Positions 7,636-15,418 of a stretch of 64,000 nucleotides of DNA are shown here, piece after piece. Below the pieces are notes generated by a model. That model did not search any database. It was not told the DNA's origin and saw only the letters and a program-made list of their open reading frames with translations. A program made the position numbers and the translations under genes. The stretch is taken from positions 62,001-126,000 of the forward strand of contig CAWDBV010000003.1 in the NCBI GenBank assembly GCA_963800705.1. The letters are read 5' to 3'. This stretch comes from CAWDBV01 sp963800705. Lineage in GTDB: Bacteria > Actinomycetota > Thermoleophilia > Solirubrobacterales > 70-9. Position 1 is the stretch's first letter. Each line of letters begins with the position of its first letter.

Positions 7636-8889
7636 TCAGGCTTTTGGCAGATCGGGGAACTGCTCGATGACGCGGCCGAAGATCTCGAGCGCCCGGTCGA
7701 GCTGATCGGTCTCGTGAGTCGCCATCAAGCTGGTCCGCAGCAGTGCTCCGGCCGGCGGAACGGCCGGATGGAGAGCGACGTTGGTGTAAACGCCGGCGTC
7801 GAAGAGCGCCTTCCAGAGCAGAACGGCCTGCCAATCCTCTCCGACGATCACCGGGACGACCGGGGTGGTCGCCTCCGTGCCGTCCGGGAGCGTCCCCGGC
7901 TCGACGACCTTGACGCCGAGGTCGCGGAAGCCCTGCCGCAGATAGGCCGAGTTCTCGAGCAGCTTCGCCATCAGCGGCCCGCCCTCGGAGCGGATCACCC
8001 GCAGCGCGGCAAGCGCCGCCCCGACCGAGGCCGGGACCCCGGAGGCGCTGAAGATGAACGAGCGCGAGGAGATCCTCAGGTACTCGATTACCTCCTCGGA
8101 GCCGGCGATGAACCCGCCGCACGAGGCGAGGCTCTTCGAGAAGGTGCCCATCCGCAGGTCGACCTCGTCCTCGAGCCCGAACAGCTCGCAGGTCCCGGCG
8201 CCGCGCTCGCCCAGCACCCCGACCCCGTGCGCTTCGTCGACCATCAGCCGGGCGCCAAAGCGCCTGCAGAGATCGACAATCGGGGGCAGGTCGCAGACGT
8301 CGCCCTCCATCGAGAAGACCCCGTCGACCACCACCAGGACCCCGCTTTCGTCCTCGGCGGCCCGCTCGAGCATCGTCTCGAGCTTGTCGATCCGGTTGTG
8401 GCGGAAGGGGCGCATCCGCGCTCCTGAGAGCTTGCAGCCGTCGAGGATCGAGGCGTGGTCGCCGGAATCGCAGATCACGGTGTCGCCGGGCTCGAGAATC
8501 GCGCTGATGCAGCCGAGATTCGACTGGTAGCCGGTCGTGAAGACGATCGCGTCCTCGGTCCCCATCCACTCCGCCAGCTCCCTCTCCAGGTCGGTGTGCA
8601 GGGGAGTTGTGCCGTTGAGCAGCCGCGATCCGGTGACGCCGGTGCCGTATGCGTCGAGCGCGTCGCGGGCTCCCTGCATCACGCGCTCGTCGGCTGTGAG
8701 CCCGAGATAGTTGTTGGACCCGAGCATGATCGTCTCGCGGCCCTCCATCTCGACCACGGGGCCGGCCGCCGACTCGAGGATCCGGAAGTAGGGCAGCAGG
8801 TCACCCTGCTTGGCGGCGGCGAGTTGCTCGGCGCGGTCGTGGGAGCGGACCTTCGCGAAGACGTCGAGGGGCGTGGTCGTGTCGGCCAC
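7636..8889 (-). CDS. Alpha-oxoamine synthase, serine palmitoyltransferase-like
   Basis: The 417-residue protein is a PLP-dependent enzyme that condenses an acyl-CoA with an amino acid and releases CO2. Visible landmarks are MLGSNNYLGLT (53-63 or so), YGTGVTGSRLLNGT (81-94), a pyridine-stacking histidine in GDHAS (H145), DEAHGVGVLG (D218, H221) and the PLP lysine in GTFSKSLASCGG (K252). The family includes 8-amino-7-oxononanoate synthase, 2-amino-3-ketobutyrate CoA ligase and serine palmitoyltransferase. The N-terminal YFRILESAAGPVVEM segment and the HASILDGCKLS stretch recall bacterial serine palmitoyltransferases most. No bio genes are nearby. It is divergent from a GNAT-like acyltransferase with only 23 bases between the two GTG starts. 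The exact substrate is inferred. Confidence 0.85.
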   Translation of the reverse strand: MADTTTPLDVFAKVRSHDRAEQLAAAKQGDLLPYFRILESAAGPVVEMEGRETIMLGSNNYLGLTADERVMQGARDALDAYGTGVTGSRLLNGTTPLHTDLERELAEWMGTEDAIVFTTGYQSNLGCISAILEPGDTVICDSGDHASILDGCKLSGARMRPFRHNRIDKLETMLERAAEDESGVLVVVDGVFSMEGDVCDLPPIVDLCRRFGARLMVDEAHGVGVLGERGAGTCELFGLEDEVDLRMGTFSKSLASCGGFIAGSEEVIEYLRISSRSFIFSASGVPASVGAALAALRVIRSEGGPLMAKLLENSAYLRQGFRDLGVKVVEPGTLPDGTEATTPVVPVIVGEDWQAVLLWKALFDAGVYTNVALHPAVPPAGALLRTSLMATHETDQLDRALEIFGRVIEQFPDLPKA

Positions 8890-8896
8890 GCCGGGA

Positions 8897-8902
8897 AGTG
8901 TA
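8897..8902 (-). promoter_or_regulatory. -10 box (TACACT) for the oxoamine synthase
   Basis: TACACT lies seven bases before the GTG at 8889. It shares two bases with the opposing -10 box at 8901-8906. Confidence 0.5.
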
Positions 8903-8906
8903 GGTT
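8901..8906 (+). promoter_or_regulatory. -10 box (TAGGTT) for the GNAT-like gene
   Basis: TAGGTT lies six bases before the GTG at 8913. It overlaps the divergent -10 box, so polymerase probably cannot occupy both at once. Confidence 0.5.
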
Positions 8907-8912
8907 GGCCAG

Positions 8913-10043
8913 GTGCCTGTAGAGGTCCGCCCCGTGCAGGGGCGGAAGGAGATGACCCGCTTCATCAAGCTCCCCTTCCGCCTCCATCGCGACCACCCGC
9001 TCTGGGTGCCGCCGCTGGTCTTCGACCGCCGCCAGTTCCTCGACCGCAAGAAGAACCCGTTCTTCGAGCACGCCGAGGCCGAGTACTTCATCGCCTGGCG
9101 CGACGGCGAGGCGATGGGGCGTCTGAGCGCCCACATCGACCATCGCTGGGACGAGTTCCACGGCGGCAAGGACGGCTTCTTCGGCTTCTTCGAGTGCGAG
9201 AACGACGACGAGGCCGCGGCGGCGCTGTTCGACGCCGCGACCGGCTGGCTTCGCGAGCGCGGCCGCGAGCGGATCCTCGGCCCGATGGACTTCACCCTCA
9301 ACGACGAGGCCGGCCTGCTCGTCGACGGCTTCGACGTCGAGCCGATGATCCTCGAGCCCTGGCACCCGCCCTACTACCAGCGGCTGGTCGAGGCACAGGG
9401 CTTCACCAAGGCCAAGGACCTGTGGATGTGGAAGCTGGTCATGGGCGAGCTCAAGCAGGGCAGCGAGTTCCACCCGATGATCCACGCCGCCGCCGAGAAG
9501 GTCGAGGGCGAGTACGGGGTGACGATCCGCAACATGCGAAAGCGCGACCTCCGCAACGAGGTGAAGGTGTTCATGGACGTCTACAACGAGGCCTGGGGGA
9601 GCAACTGGGGCTTCGTGCCGATCACCGACGCCGAGTGCGACTTCCAGGCCAAGAACCTGCGCCCGGTGCTCGAGGAGCGCTGGGCGTTCATCGCCGAGCG
9701 CGACGGCGAGGTGCTCGGCGCCGCGCTGACCCTGCCCGACATAAACCAGGTGCTGACGAAGATGAACGGGCGGCTGCTGCCGTTCGGCTGGTGGCACTTC
9801 CTGACCGGGCGGCGCAAGATCGACCGCGTGCGCGTCTTCGCGCTCGGGGTGAGGCCCGAGTACCAGCACCTCGGCATCGCCGCCTCGTTCTACATCAGGC
9901 ACATCGAGGCCTGCAACCCCGATGGGGTCATGTGGGGCCACACCGGCTGGATCCTCGAGTCGAACGTGCCGATGAACAAGGCGATGGAGGGGATGGGGGG
10001 AGAGGTCGTGATGACCTACCGGATCTACGAGAAGCCTCTGTAG
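8913..10043 (+). CDS. GNAT-like N-acyltransferase family protein
   Basis: The 376-residue protein belongs to a GNAT-related family found in Bacteroidota and other sphingolipid-producing bacteria. The N-terminal half has the family pattern FIKLPFRLHRDHPLWVPPL, then a KKNPFFEHAE motif, GFFGFFECENDDEAA and LGPMDFTLNDEAG. The C-terminal half has a GNAT acyl-CoA-binding core around ALGVRPEYQHLGIAASFYIR. Relatives are often annotated only as hypothetical or N-acetyltransferase. Its divergent partner is an oxoamine synthase that would make a 3-keto long-chain amine, the kind of amine a GNAT-type ceramide synthase would acylate. That pathway role is an inference from context. The GTG start is set by the -10 box six bases upstream. 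Confidence 0.78.
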   Translation: MPVEVRPVQGRKEMTRFIKLPFRLHRDHPLWVPPLVFDRRQFLDRKKNPFFEHAEAEYFIAWRDGEAMGRLSAHIDHRWDEFHGGKDGFFGFFECENDDEAAAALFDAATGWLRERGRERILGPMDFTLNDEAGLLVDGFDVEPMILEPWHPPYYQRLVEAQGFTKAKDLWMWKLVMGELKQGSEFHPMIHAAAEKVEGEYGVTIRNMRKRDLRNEVKVFMDVYNEAWGSNWGFVPITDAECDFQAKNLRPVLEERWAFIAERDGEVLGAALTLPDINQVLTKMNGRLLPFGWWHFLTGRRKIDRVRVFALGVRPEYQHLGIAASFYIRHIEACNPDGVMWGHTGWILESNVPMNKAMEGMGGEVVMTYRIYEKPL

Positions 10044-10059
10044 CCGCTTGCGCCGGGCT

Positions 10060-10065
10060 TAGACT
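10060..10065 (+). promoter_or_regulatory. -10 box (TAGACT) for the glycosylase gene
   Basis: TAGACT lies six bases before the ATG at 10072. Confidence 0.5.
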
Positions 10066-10071
10066 CGGCCG

Positions 10072-11028
10072 ATGGCCCTCGAGATCGAAGTGATGCCGCG
10101 CTGGCCCGTCCGGCTTCCTTCGCGCGGGTCTGGCGTGATGCGGATGAAGGACAACGTCCTGCACCGGCTCATCCACGTCAAGGGCTTTCCTGTCGTCGTC
10201 CAGGTCTGGCGGCGTCGCTCGGGCGAAGTTGTCCTGAACGCGCGGCCCGCGGGTCCTGTCGCCGAAAAATCCGGACCCCCTGCGCCACCGGCATTGCTCG
10301 GGGGCCCGGAAGGTTTTTCGGCGCCACCCGCGGGAGAGGCGGTGGAGATCGCCATACAAAGAATACGCTTCGCATTGGGGCTCGACGACGACATGAAGCC
10401 CTTCTACGACGCGTTCAAGCGCGACCCGCTGATCGGGCCGGTGATCCGGCGCAAGCCCTGGATCCGGCCGCGGCGGACGGTCTGGCCCTGGCAGGCGCTG
10501 CTGCGGGCGATCACCAAGCAGCTGATCGAGTCGGGGCGCGCCGCCGCGATCGAGCGCCGGATCGTCCGCAAGTGGGGCCCGGGCGTCGAGGGGCTCGAGG
10601 ACGTCCCCGAGCCGGATGTGATCGCCAAAGCCGCCCCGGCCGAACTGGTCGGCCTCGATCTCGCCGAGGGCCGCGCGCTGGCGATGATCCGGGCAGCACG
10701 GGAGATCGCTTCGGGGCGGATCGATCCATCTGACCCCGAACACGACTCGCGGCTCACCGCGATCCGCGAGATCGGGCCCTGGACGGTCCAGTGCCTGGGG
10801 CTCGACGGCCGCGGCGATCCCGACGCGCTGCCGGCCGGCGATCTCGCCTACGTGAAGATCGTCGGGCGGCTCGCCGACCTCGGCCGCCGCGCGACGGTCG
10901 AGGAGATCGAGGAGTTCTTCGCTCCCTACGAGCCCTACCGCGGGCTCGCCGGCACCTTCGTGATCACCGGGCTCCACAAGCACATCGCCCACGGCCGCCC
11001 GCTGCGCGGCGTCGCGCTCGCCCGATAG
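10072..11028 (+). CDS. AlkA-type DNA glycosylase (HhH-GPD)
   Basis: The 318-residue protein has an N-terminal AlkA-like beta domain and a C-terminal helix-hairpin-helix GPD domain. The hairpin and catalytic loop read IREIGPWTVQCLGL followed by PAGDLAYVK, where the aspartate (about D257) is the expected catalytic residue. Such enzymes excise alkylated purines such as 3-methyladenine in base excision repair. Residues about 59-88 are a Pro/Ala/Gly-rich insert encoded by an imperfect 35-base inverted repeat; the protein resumes cleanly afterwards (EIAIQRIRFALGL). The insert lies between the N-terminal domain and the GPD core and may be tolerated as a linker. The ATG is preceded by a -10 box rather than a ribosome-binding site. 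Confidence 0.85.
   Translation: MALEIEVMPRWPVRLPSRGSGVMRMKDNVLHRLIHVKGFPVVVQVWRRRSGEVVLNARPAGPVAEKSGPPAPPALLGGPEGFSAPPAGEAVEIAIQRIRFALGLDDDMKPFYDAFKRDPLIGPVIRRKPWIRPRRTVWPWQALLRAITKQLIESGRAAAIERRIVRKWGPGVEGLEDVPEPDVIAKAAPAELVGLDLAEGRALAMIRAAREIASGRIDPSDPEHDSRLTAIREIGPWTVQCLGLDGRGDPDALPAGDLAYVKIVGRLADLGRRATVEEIEEFFAPYEPYRGLAGTFVITGLHKHIAHGRPLRGVALAR
10246..10334. repeat. Imperfect inverted repeat inserted in frame in the glycosylase gene
   Basis: Left arm 10246-10280 and right arm 10300-10334 share CCCGCGGGT, GCCGAAAAA, TCCGG and a run of C in inverted orientation, around a 19-base loop. Its A-rich patches differ from the surrounding coding sequence. It looks like a small palindromic element whose 89 bases were kept in frame. 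Confidence 0.6.
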
Positions 11029-11092
11029 AGGCGGTTTGAGCGGCCAGGGGCCGGGGTAAGCACTCTCCGCAAATCGAACGGAGGAGGCCTAC

Positions 11093-11197
11093 ATGACGGC
11101 AGCAACCCTTGTCCCGCTCGCGGCATCGACGACCAACATCCTGATCATCGTCGTGCTCGTGCTGCTCGCGATCTACCTGTTTCAGCGCGTCTTCTAG
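11093..11197 (+). CDS. 34-residue single-helix membrane peptide
   Basis: A strong Shine-Dalgarno sequence (GGAGGAGG) sits six bases before an ATG that opens a 34-codon frame. The product begins MTAATLVPLAASTTN and then has one hydrophobic helix (ILIIVVLVLLAIYLF) with a short basic end (QRVF). Such small hydrophobic peptides often act as membrane protein modulators, but no function can be assigned. The stop overlaps the convergent thiY stop by four bases. The good ribosome-binding site, rare in this window, is the main evidence that it is real. Confidence 0.6.
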   Translation: MTAATLVPLAASTTNILIIVVLVLLAIYLFQRVF

Positions 11198-12201
11198 CGC
11201 GCGGGCAGGAGCTCATTCGTCAGGACTCGGCTGAGGTTCGGGACCTGCTTGATCTCGCCGTTGCCGGCAAGGAAGCCGGCGAAGGTCTCCCACTCGGTCG
11301 GGTCCATGTAGCCGTAGGGCTCGGGCGGGTTGCCGGTCGTGTCGGGGAGTAGCAGCGGCAGCGTCGCGTCGACCTCGGCCCGGGTCAGCTTCGGGTCGAG
11401 GCCTTTGCCGGCGTCGAGGATCGCCGTCGTCGCCGCGGCCGGGTCGGCCGATGCGTTCAGAGTTCCCTTTTGCAGCGCCGAGATGAATAGCCGGATCTGC
11501 TCGGGGTCCTTCGCCACCCGCTCGCCGTTGGCGACCAGGACGAGCTCGTCGTAGCGCGGCACGCCGAGATCCTCGACCCCGACCACGACCGGGTTGGCCC
11601 CGCGCTGCATCAGGTCGACGCCTTCGATGTTCTGGAAGCCGCCGAGGATCGCGTCGGCCTGCCCGCCGAGCAGCGCCGGCAGCAGGTTGAGCCCGACGTC
11701 GGTGACGTTGATGTCCTCGACCGAGAGCCCGGTCGGGGCGAGGATCGCGGCCAGGTAGGCCTCCTGGTAGGGGATGCCGGCGGTGGCGACACGCTTGCCG
11801 GCGAGGTCGGCCGGCTGCGCGATCCCCGCCGCGGGCAGCGAGATCAGCGTCGTCAGCGGCTCGTCGACGAGCGCGGCGACCGCGACCACGTCGAGGCCCT
11901 GGTCGCGGGCGAGCAGCACCTCGGGCTCGTATGAGATCGCGAGATCGACGCGGCCCGCGGCGACCTCCTTGATCGGCGCCGACGGATCGGAGGGGACGCG
12001 CGGGTTGACGTCGAGCCCGGCCGCCTCGAAGTAGCCGCGCTCGATCGCGGTGTAGATCCCGGCGTGGTCGGGGTTGACGTAGAAGTCGAGCGCCAGGTCG
12101 AAGGGCTGCGCCCCGGAGACCGAGGTCGGCTCCTCCTTCTCGCCGCAGCCGGCGAGGCCGGCGGCGGCGGCGATGGCCAGGGCACAGGCGAGCTTCTTCA
12201 A
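11194..12201 (-). CDS. thiY: Thiamin-precursor ABC transporter, substrate-binding lipoprotein
   Basis: The 335-residue protein has a lipoprotein signal with lipobox LAGC (Cys 19) and an NMT1/ThiY-type periplasmic binding domain. The opening DFYVNPDHAGIYTAIERGYF segment, quoted up to its aromatic end, is the ThiY hallmark that contacts the pyrimidine ligand. These proteins bind N-formyl-4-amino-5-aminomethyl-2-methylpyrimidine or related precursors. I placed the start at a TTG that overlaps the permease stop (TTGA); GGAGG lies eight bases upstream. It is the last gene of the riboswitch-controlled operon. Ligand identity is inferred from family and the TPP riboswitch. Confidence 0.85.
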   Translation of the reverse strand: MKKLACALAIAAAAGLAGCGEKEEPTSVSGAQPFDLALDFYVNPDHAGIYTAIERGYFEAAGLDVNPRVPSDPSAPIKEVAAGRVDLAISYEPEVLLARDQGLDVVAVAALVDEPLTTLISLPAAGIAQPADLAGKRVATAGIPYQEAYLAAILAPTGLSVEDINVTDVGLNLLPALLGGQADAILGGFQNIEGVDLMQRGANPVVVGVEDLGVPRYDELVLVANGERVAKDPEQIRLFISALQKGTLNASADPAAATTAILDAGKGLDPKLTRAEVDATLPLLLPDTTGNPPEPYGYMDPTEWETFAGFLAGNGEIKQVPNLSRVLTNELLPAR

Positions 12202-12974
12202 AATCCAATCCTCCGATCGGGGTTGTTCCAGGGTACGAGGCGGCGCTCGGCGAGCGCCAGCAGGCCGAAGAGGCAGATCGCGATCGCGCTCAGCACAGCG
12301 ATCGCCGCGAATAGCCGCGCGGTCAGAAGCTGCGAGGAGGACTCGAGCATCAGGTGCCCGAGGCCGGAGTCCGAGCCCGCCCACTCGCCGAACACGGCGC
12401 CGATCACCGCCACCGCGACCGCGATCTTGGCGCCGCTGAACGCGAACGGGAGCGCCGAGGGCGCCTCGACGCGGCGCAGCGTCTGCCAGCGGCTTGCGTC
12501 GATCGTGCGCATCATCTTCAGCAAGTCGGGATCGACCGAGCGCAGGCCGTCGAGCGCGTTGACCGTGATCGGGAAGAAGCAGACCAGCGCGATGATCGCC
12601 AGCTTCGGGCCGATCCCGAACCCGAACCAGACGACGAGGATCGGCGCGATCGCGATCACCGGAACGGTCTGCGAGGCGACGAGCAGCGGATAGACGGCGC
12701 GCCGGAGTGTCTCGGAGAGGTGGAGGGCGACCGCGAAGCCGAGCCCGAGGACGACCGCGAGCGCGAAGCCGAGCACGACCTCCTTGAGCGTCACCCAGGC
12801 GTCCTCGGCGAGCAGCGAGCGGTCCTCCCAGAGCGCCTCGGCGATCTGGCTCGGCGCGGGGACGAGGAAGTCCTCGATCTTGAGCAGGTTGGCGAGCACG
12901 TCCCACTGCGCGGCGAGCTCCCAGGCTCCGAGCAGGAGCACGATCACCGCGACGGGCGCGAGCACCCGCCTCAT
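12198..12974 (-). CDS. thiX: Thiamin-precursor ABC transporter, permease
   Basis: The 258-residue permease begins with a membrane helix (MRRVLAPVAVIVLLLGAWEL) and has about six helices in total. The BPD-transporter coupling loop with an EAxxxxxxxxxG-type pattern lies around RRVEAPSALPFAFSG (about residues 165-180). It belongs to the SsuC/TauC/ThiX group of importers. The open frame is longer upstream, but the ATG at 12974 overlaps the ATPase stop (ATGA), which fixes the start. It would form the membrane channel with thiZ and thiY. Confidence 0.87.
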   Translation of the reverse strand: MRRVLAPVAVIVLLLGAWELAAQWDVLANLLKIEDFLVPAPSQIAEALWEDRSLLAEDAWVTLKEVVLGFALAVVLGLGFAVALHLSETLRRAVYPLLVASQTVPVIAIAPILVVWFGFGIGPKLAIIALVCFFPITVNALDGLRSVDPDLLKMMRTIDASRWQTLRRVEAPSALPFAFSGAKIAVAVAVIGAVFGEWAGSDSGLGHLMLESSSQLLTARLFAAIAVLSAIAICLFGLLALAERRLVPWNNPDRRIGF

Positions 12975-13771
12975 TGCGAGGCTCCCTGGAGCGCGCGCAG
13001 AGCCCGCTCGCGGAGCGCCGCGAACTCGGGCGAGCTGACCGCGGCGGCGCGGTCGGGTGCGCGCGGCGCCGGCGCCGCGATCTCTTCGACGATCCGCCCC
13101 GGTCGAGCCGAGAGCACGACCACCGAATCCGAGAGGTAGAGCGCCTCCTCGACGTCGTGGGTGACGAGCAGCGCGGTGCGGCGGTCCTCGGGGAGCGCGC
13201 CGGCGAGCCAGACCTGCATCTCGGCGCGGGTGATCGCGTCGAGCGAGGCGAAGGGCTCGTCGAGCAGCAGCACCGGCTTGCCCGCCGCGAGCGTGCGCAG
13301 GAACGCCACGCGCTGGCGCATGCCGCCCGAGAGCTCGGCCGGCTTTGACTGCTCGAACCCGGCGAGGCCGAAGCGCTCGAACAGCGGCGCCGCCTGGCGC
13401 CGCGCCTCGACGCGCGAGGCGCCGCGCACCCGCAGCGCCAGCGAGGCGTTGTCGATCGCCGCCAGCCAGGGCAGCAGCAGGTCGCGCTGCGGCATGTAGG
13501 TGCACGCGGCGAGGCGGCCGGCGGCGTCATCGGCTCCGGCGACCGTGATTCGCCCGGCGCTCGACTCGCGGAGACCGGAGATCAGCTCGAGCAGGGTCGA
13601 CTTGCCGCAGCCGGACGGGCCGACGACGCCGAGCACGCCACCGGGGGCGAGCTCGAGATCGAGGCCGTCGAGCACCTCGAGCTCGCCGAAGCGGTGGCTG
13701 AGCGCCGAAACGTGCAACTCGGAAATAAGTTGGGGCTCCGTCTTCTCGGGAGCCCCGGTCTTGGTAGCCAT
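12971..13771 (-). CDS. thiZ: Thiamin-precursor ABC transporter, ATPase
   Basis: The 266-residue ATPase has Walker A GPSGCGKST, a Q-loop (YMPQRDLLLPW), the signature LSGGMRQR, Walker B with LLLDEPFASLD and the switch histidine in LVTHDVEEAL. It is the first gene of the operon and begins three bases after the TPP riboswitch. The riboswitch's last conserved bases (GGAGGGA) double as the ribosome-binding site. The sequence alone would fit SsuB or TauB as well; the riboswitch and the ThiY-like partner favour a thiamin-precursor role. Confidence 0.88.
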   Translation of the reverse strand: MATKTGAPEKTEPQLISELHVSALSHRFGELEVLDGLDLELAPGGVLGVVGPSGCGKSTLLELISGLRESSAGRITVAGADDAAGRLAACTYMPQRDLLLPWLAAIDNASLALRVRGASRVEARRQAAPLFERFGLAGFEQSKPAELSGGMRQRVAFLRTLAAGKPVLLLDEPFASLDAITRAEMQVWLAGALPEDRRTALLVTHDVEEALYLSDSVVVLSARPGRIVEEIAAPAPRAPDRAAAVSSPEFAALRERALRALQGASQ

Positions 13772-13773
13772 GC

Positions 13774-13862
13774 TCCCTCCGCGCGCATTACCGCACAGGT
13801 TCGAAGGGTCAGCGGTGGGTGTGGACCGCTATCTCAGCCCGCTTGCCCGCGAGCCCCCCTGT
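13774..13862 (-). promoter_or_regulatory. TPP riboswitch (THI element) upstream of thiZXY
   Basis: The minus strand shows all conserved blocks of the THI element in order: GGGGGGCTC, GGGCTGAGA, GACCCTTCGAACCTG, GGTAATGC and GCGGAGGGA. A variable P3-type hairpin (AGCGGT...ACCGCT) lies between the second and third blocks. The final GGAGGGA lies two bases before the ATG of thiZ, so binding of thiamin pyrophosphate could directly hide the ribosome-binding site. A candidate -10 (TAGACT) lies just upstream near 13880. Confidence 0.93.
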
Positions 13863-13903
13863 ATTTGCGTACCGGCCAGTCTAAAGGAGTAACTTCCTAG
13901 TCC

Positions 13904-15412
13904 ATGTTCGGCAGGGCAACGATGGTCGGGACGATTACCGCGGGGGTGATGCTGCTCGCACCGGCAGGCGCGCTCGCGGACGGTGAGCTCGACCTGACCT
14001 TCAGCGGCGACGGCTACGGGATCGCCTCGGCGGTCGGCATCCCCGGCTTGGCCGACGACATGCGGGTCGCGGACATGGCGGTCGCGCCCGGGTCGGGAAA
14101 GGTGGTCATGGTTGGCCAGAAGCCGCCCCCGAACGCCAACGTCGCGATCGCGGTCCTCAACTCCGACGGTAACCCCGACCTGGGCTTCTCGACCGACGGC
14201 TTCGTCACCGGCGACTTCGGAGACGACGCCGGTGCGTCCGACACAGCCGAAGCGGTCGTGGTGCAGTCCGACGGCAAGATTGTCGTTGCCGGGACGGTCG
14301 ACAGCATCGGCGTCGACCAGAACGACATCTGGGTTGCGCGCTTCAACACCGACGGGAGCCTCGACGACATCACGTTCAGCCCCGGTGGCGCGCCCGGCGA
14401 GGCGCAGCTCAACATCGGCAACGGGCAAGACCGCGCACGGGAGATGGTGCTGCTCCCGGACGGCGACCTGCTGATCGCGGGATCGACGAGCACGGCCGGC
14501 GGAGATCCGGTCGTGGTCAGGTTCGACGGTGACGATGGCAGCCTCACGAACGCGTTCGGGGGCGACGGCTTCGCCGCGACCGATTTCGGCGCGGCAGACG
14601 AGTACCTGAGGGACCTTGCGGTTCAGCCCGATGGCGACGTCGTCGGGGTCGGGGGACAGGGCCCCGCTGGTTCCGAGGCCGCGGCCCGGGTGTTCCGATT
14701 CGACGGCACCTCCGGACTGGCGGACAACGACTTCGACGGCGACGGGAGCGTCACGCTGCCGCTGCCGGCCACAACCCCCGTGCCGGCGGACACGCGCCGA
14801 CAGCTGACCTCGGTCGCGATCCAGCCGGACGGCGAGATAGTCGTCGCCGGGGTGAACGGGGACGATCTTTCCCCGCTCACCGACAGCTCGCTGGTGCTGG
14901 CGCGATTCGATGCCGCCGGCGTCCAGGACGGCTTCTTCGGGCCGGGCGGGCTGGTGACCCAGAAGCTGCCTCTGACCGGGTTCCAGTTGCCGACCGGCGC
15001 CGAGGACCTCGTGCTTCAGAACGATGGCAGAATCTTGCTCGCGGCCCGGAACAGCACCGACGCCTACGTGCTGCGTTACGCGGCGAACGGGCTGCTCGAA
15101 CAGAGCTTTGCGAGCTTAGGCGCACTCAAGCTCGCGCCCCCGAACCACAACGACGACTCGATTGCGGCGCTTTCCTTCACGCCCGACGGCAAGCTGCTCG
15201 CCGGCGGCGACACTTTCCGCAACGACTTCACCGGCTCCGACCCCTACGCGGCCCGGATCATCGCCCAGACCCCGGCGCCCGCGCTGCCGGGCGAATCGCC
15301 GACGACGATCGCCACGCCCAACATCACCCCGGTCGCGGCGAAGAAGAAGTGCAAGAAGGGCCGCAAGCTGCGCAAGGGCAAGTGCGTGAAGAAGAAGCGG
15401 AAGAAGAAGTAG
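13904..15412 (+). CDS. Secreted delta-60 repeat protein with Cys/Lys-rich C-terminal tail
   Basis: The 502-residue protein has a signal peptide (cleavage likely after ALA, about residue 25). It is otherwise built of about seven delta-60 repeats, recognisable from recurring VAVQPDGKIVVAG-type strands (for example VVQSDGKIVVAGT, VAIQPDGEIVVAG, LSFTPDGKLLAGG) and DLTFSGDG-type acidic turns. Such repeats fold as a beta-propeller-like surface domain. The C terminus carries CKKGRKLRKGKCVKK within a run of lysines, a tail shared with the FG-GAP protein at 31.4 kb. The tail could bind cell-wall polymer or act as a sorting signal; that is inference. It is divergent from the riboswitch operon. Confidence 0.83.
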   Translation: MFGRATMVGTITAGVMLLAPAGALADGELDLTFSGDGYGIASAVGIPGLADDMRVADMAVAPGSGKVVMVGQKPPPNANVAIAVLNSDGNPDLGFSTDGFVTGDFGDDAGASDTAEAVVVQSDGKIVVAGTVDSIGVDQNDIWVARFNTDGSLDDITFSPGGAPGEAQLNIGNGQDRAREMVLLPDGDLLIAGSTSTAGGDPVVVRFDGDDGSLTNAFGGDGFAATDFGAADEYLRDLAVQPDGDVVGVGGQGPAGSEAAARVFRFDGTSGLADNDFDGDGSVTLPLPATTPVPADTRRQLTSVAIQPDGEIVVAGVNGDDLSPLTDSSLVLARFDAAGVQDGFFGPGGLVTQKLPLTGFQLPTGAEDLVLQNDGRILLAARNSTDAYVLRYAANGLLEQSFASLGALKLAPPNHNDDSIAALSFTPDGKLLAGGDTFRNDFTGSDPYAARIIAQTPAPALPGESPTTIATPNITPVAAKKKCKKGRKLRKGKCVKKKRKKK

Positions 15413-15418
15413 CCGCCG

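Noticed and set aside
7600..7636. A terminator for the oxoamine synthase gene
   Set aside because: The AAAAA stretch and a weak GCGGTT/AGCCGC hairpin do not form a stem followed by a T run in the right orientation. The hairpin lies over the IHF-like gene's promoter.
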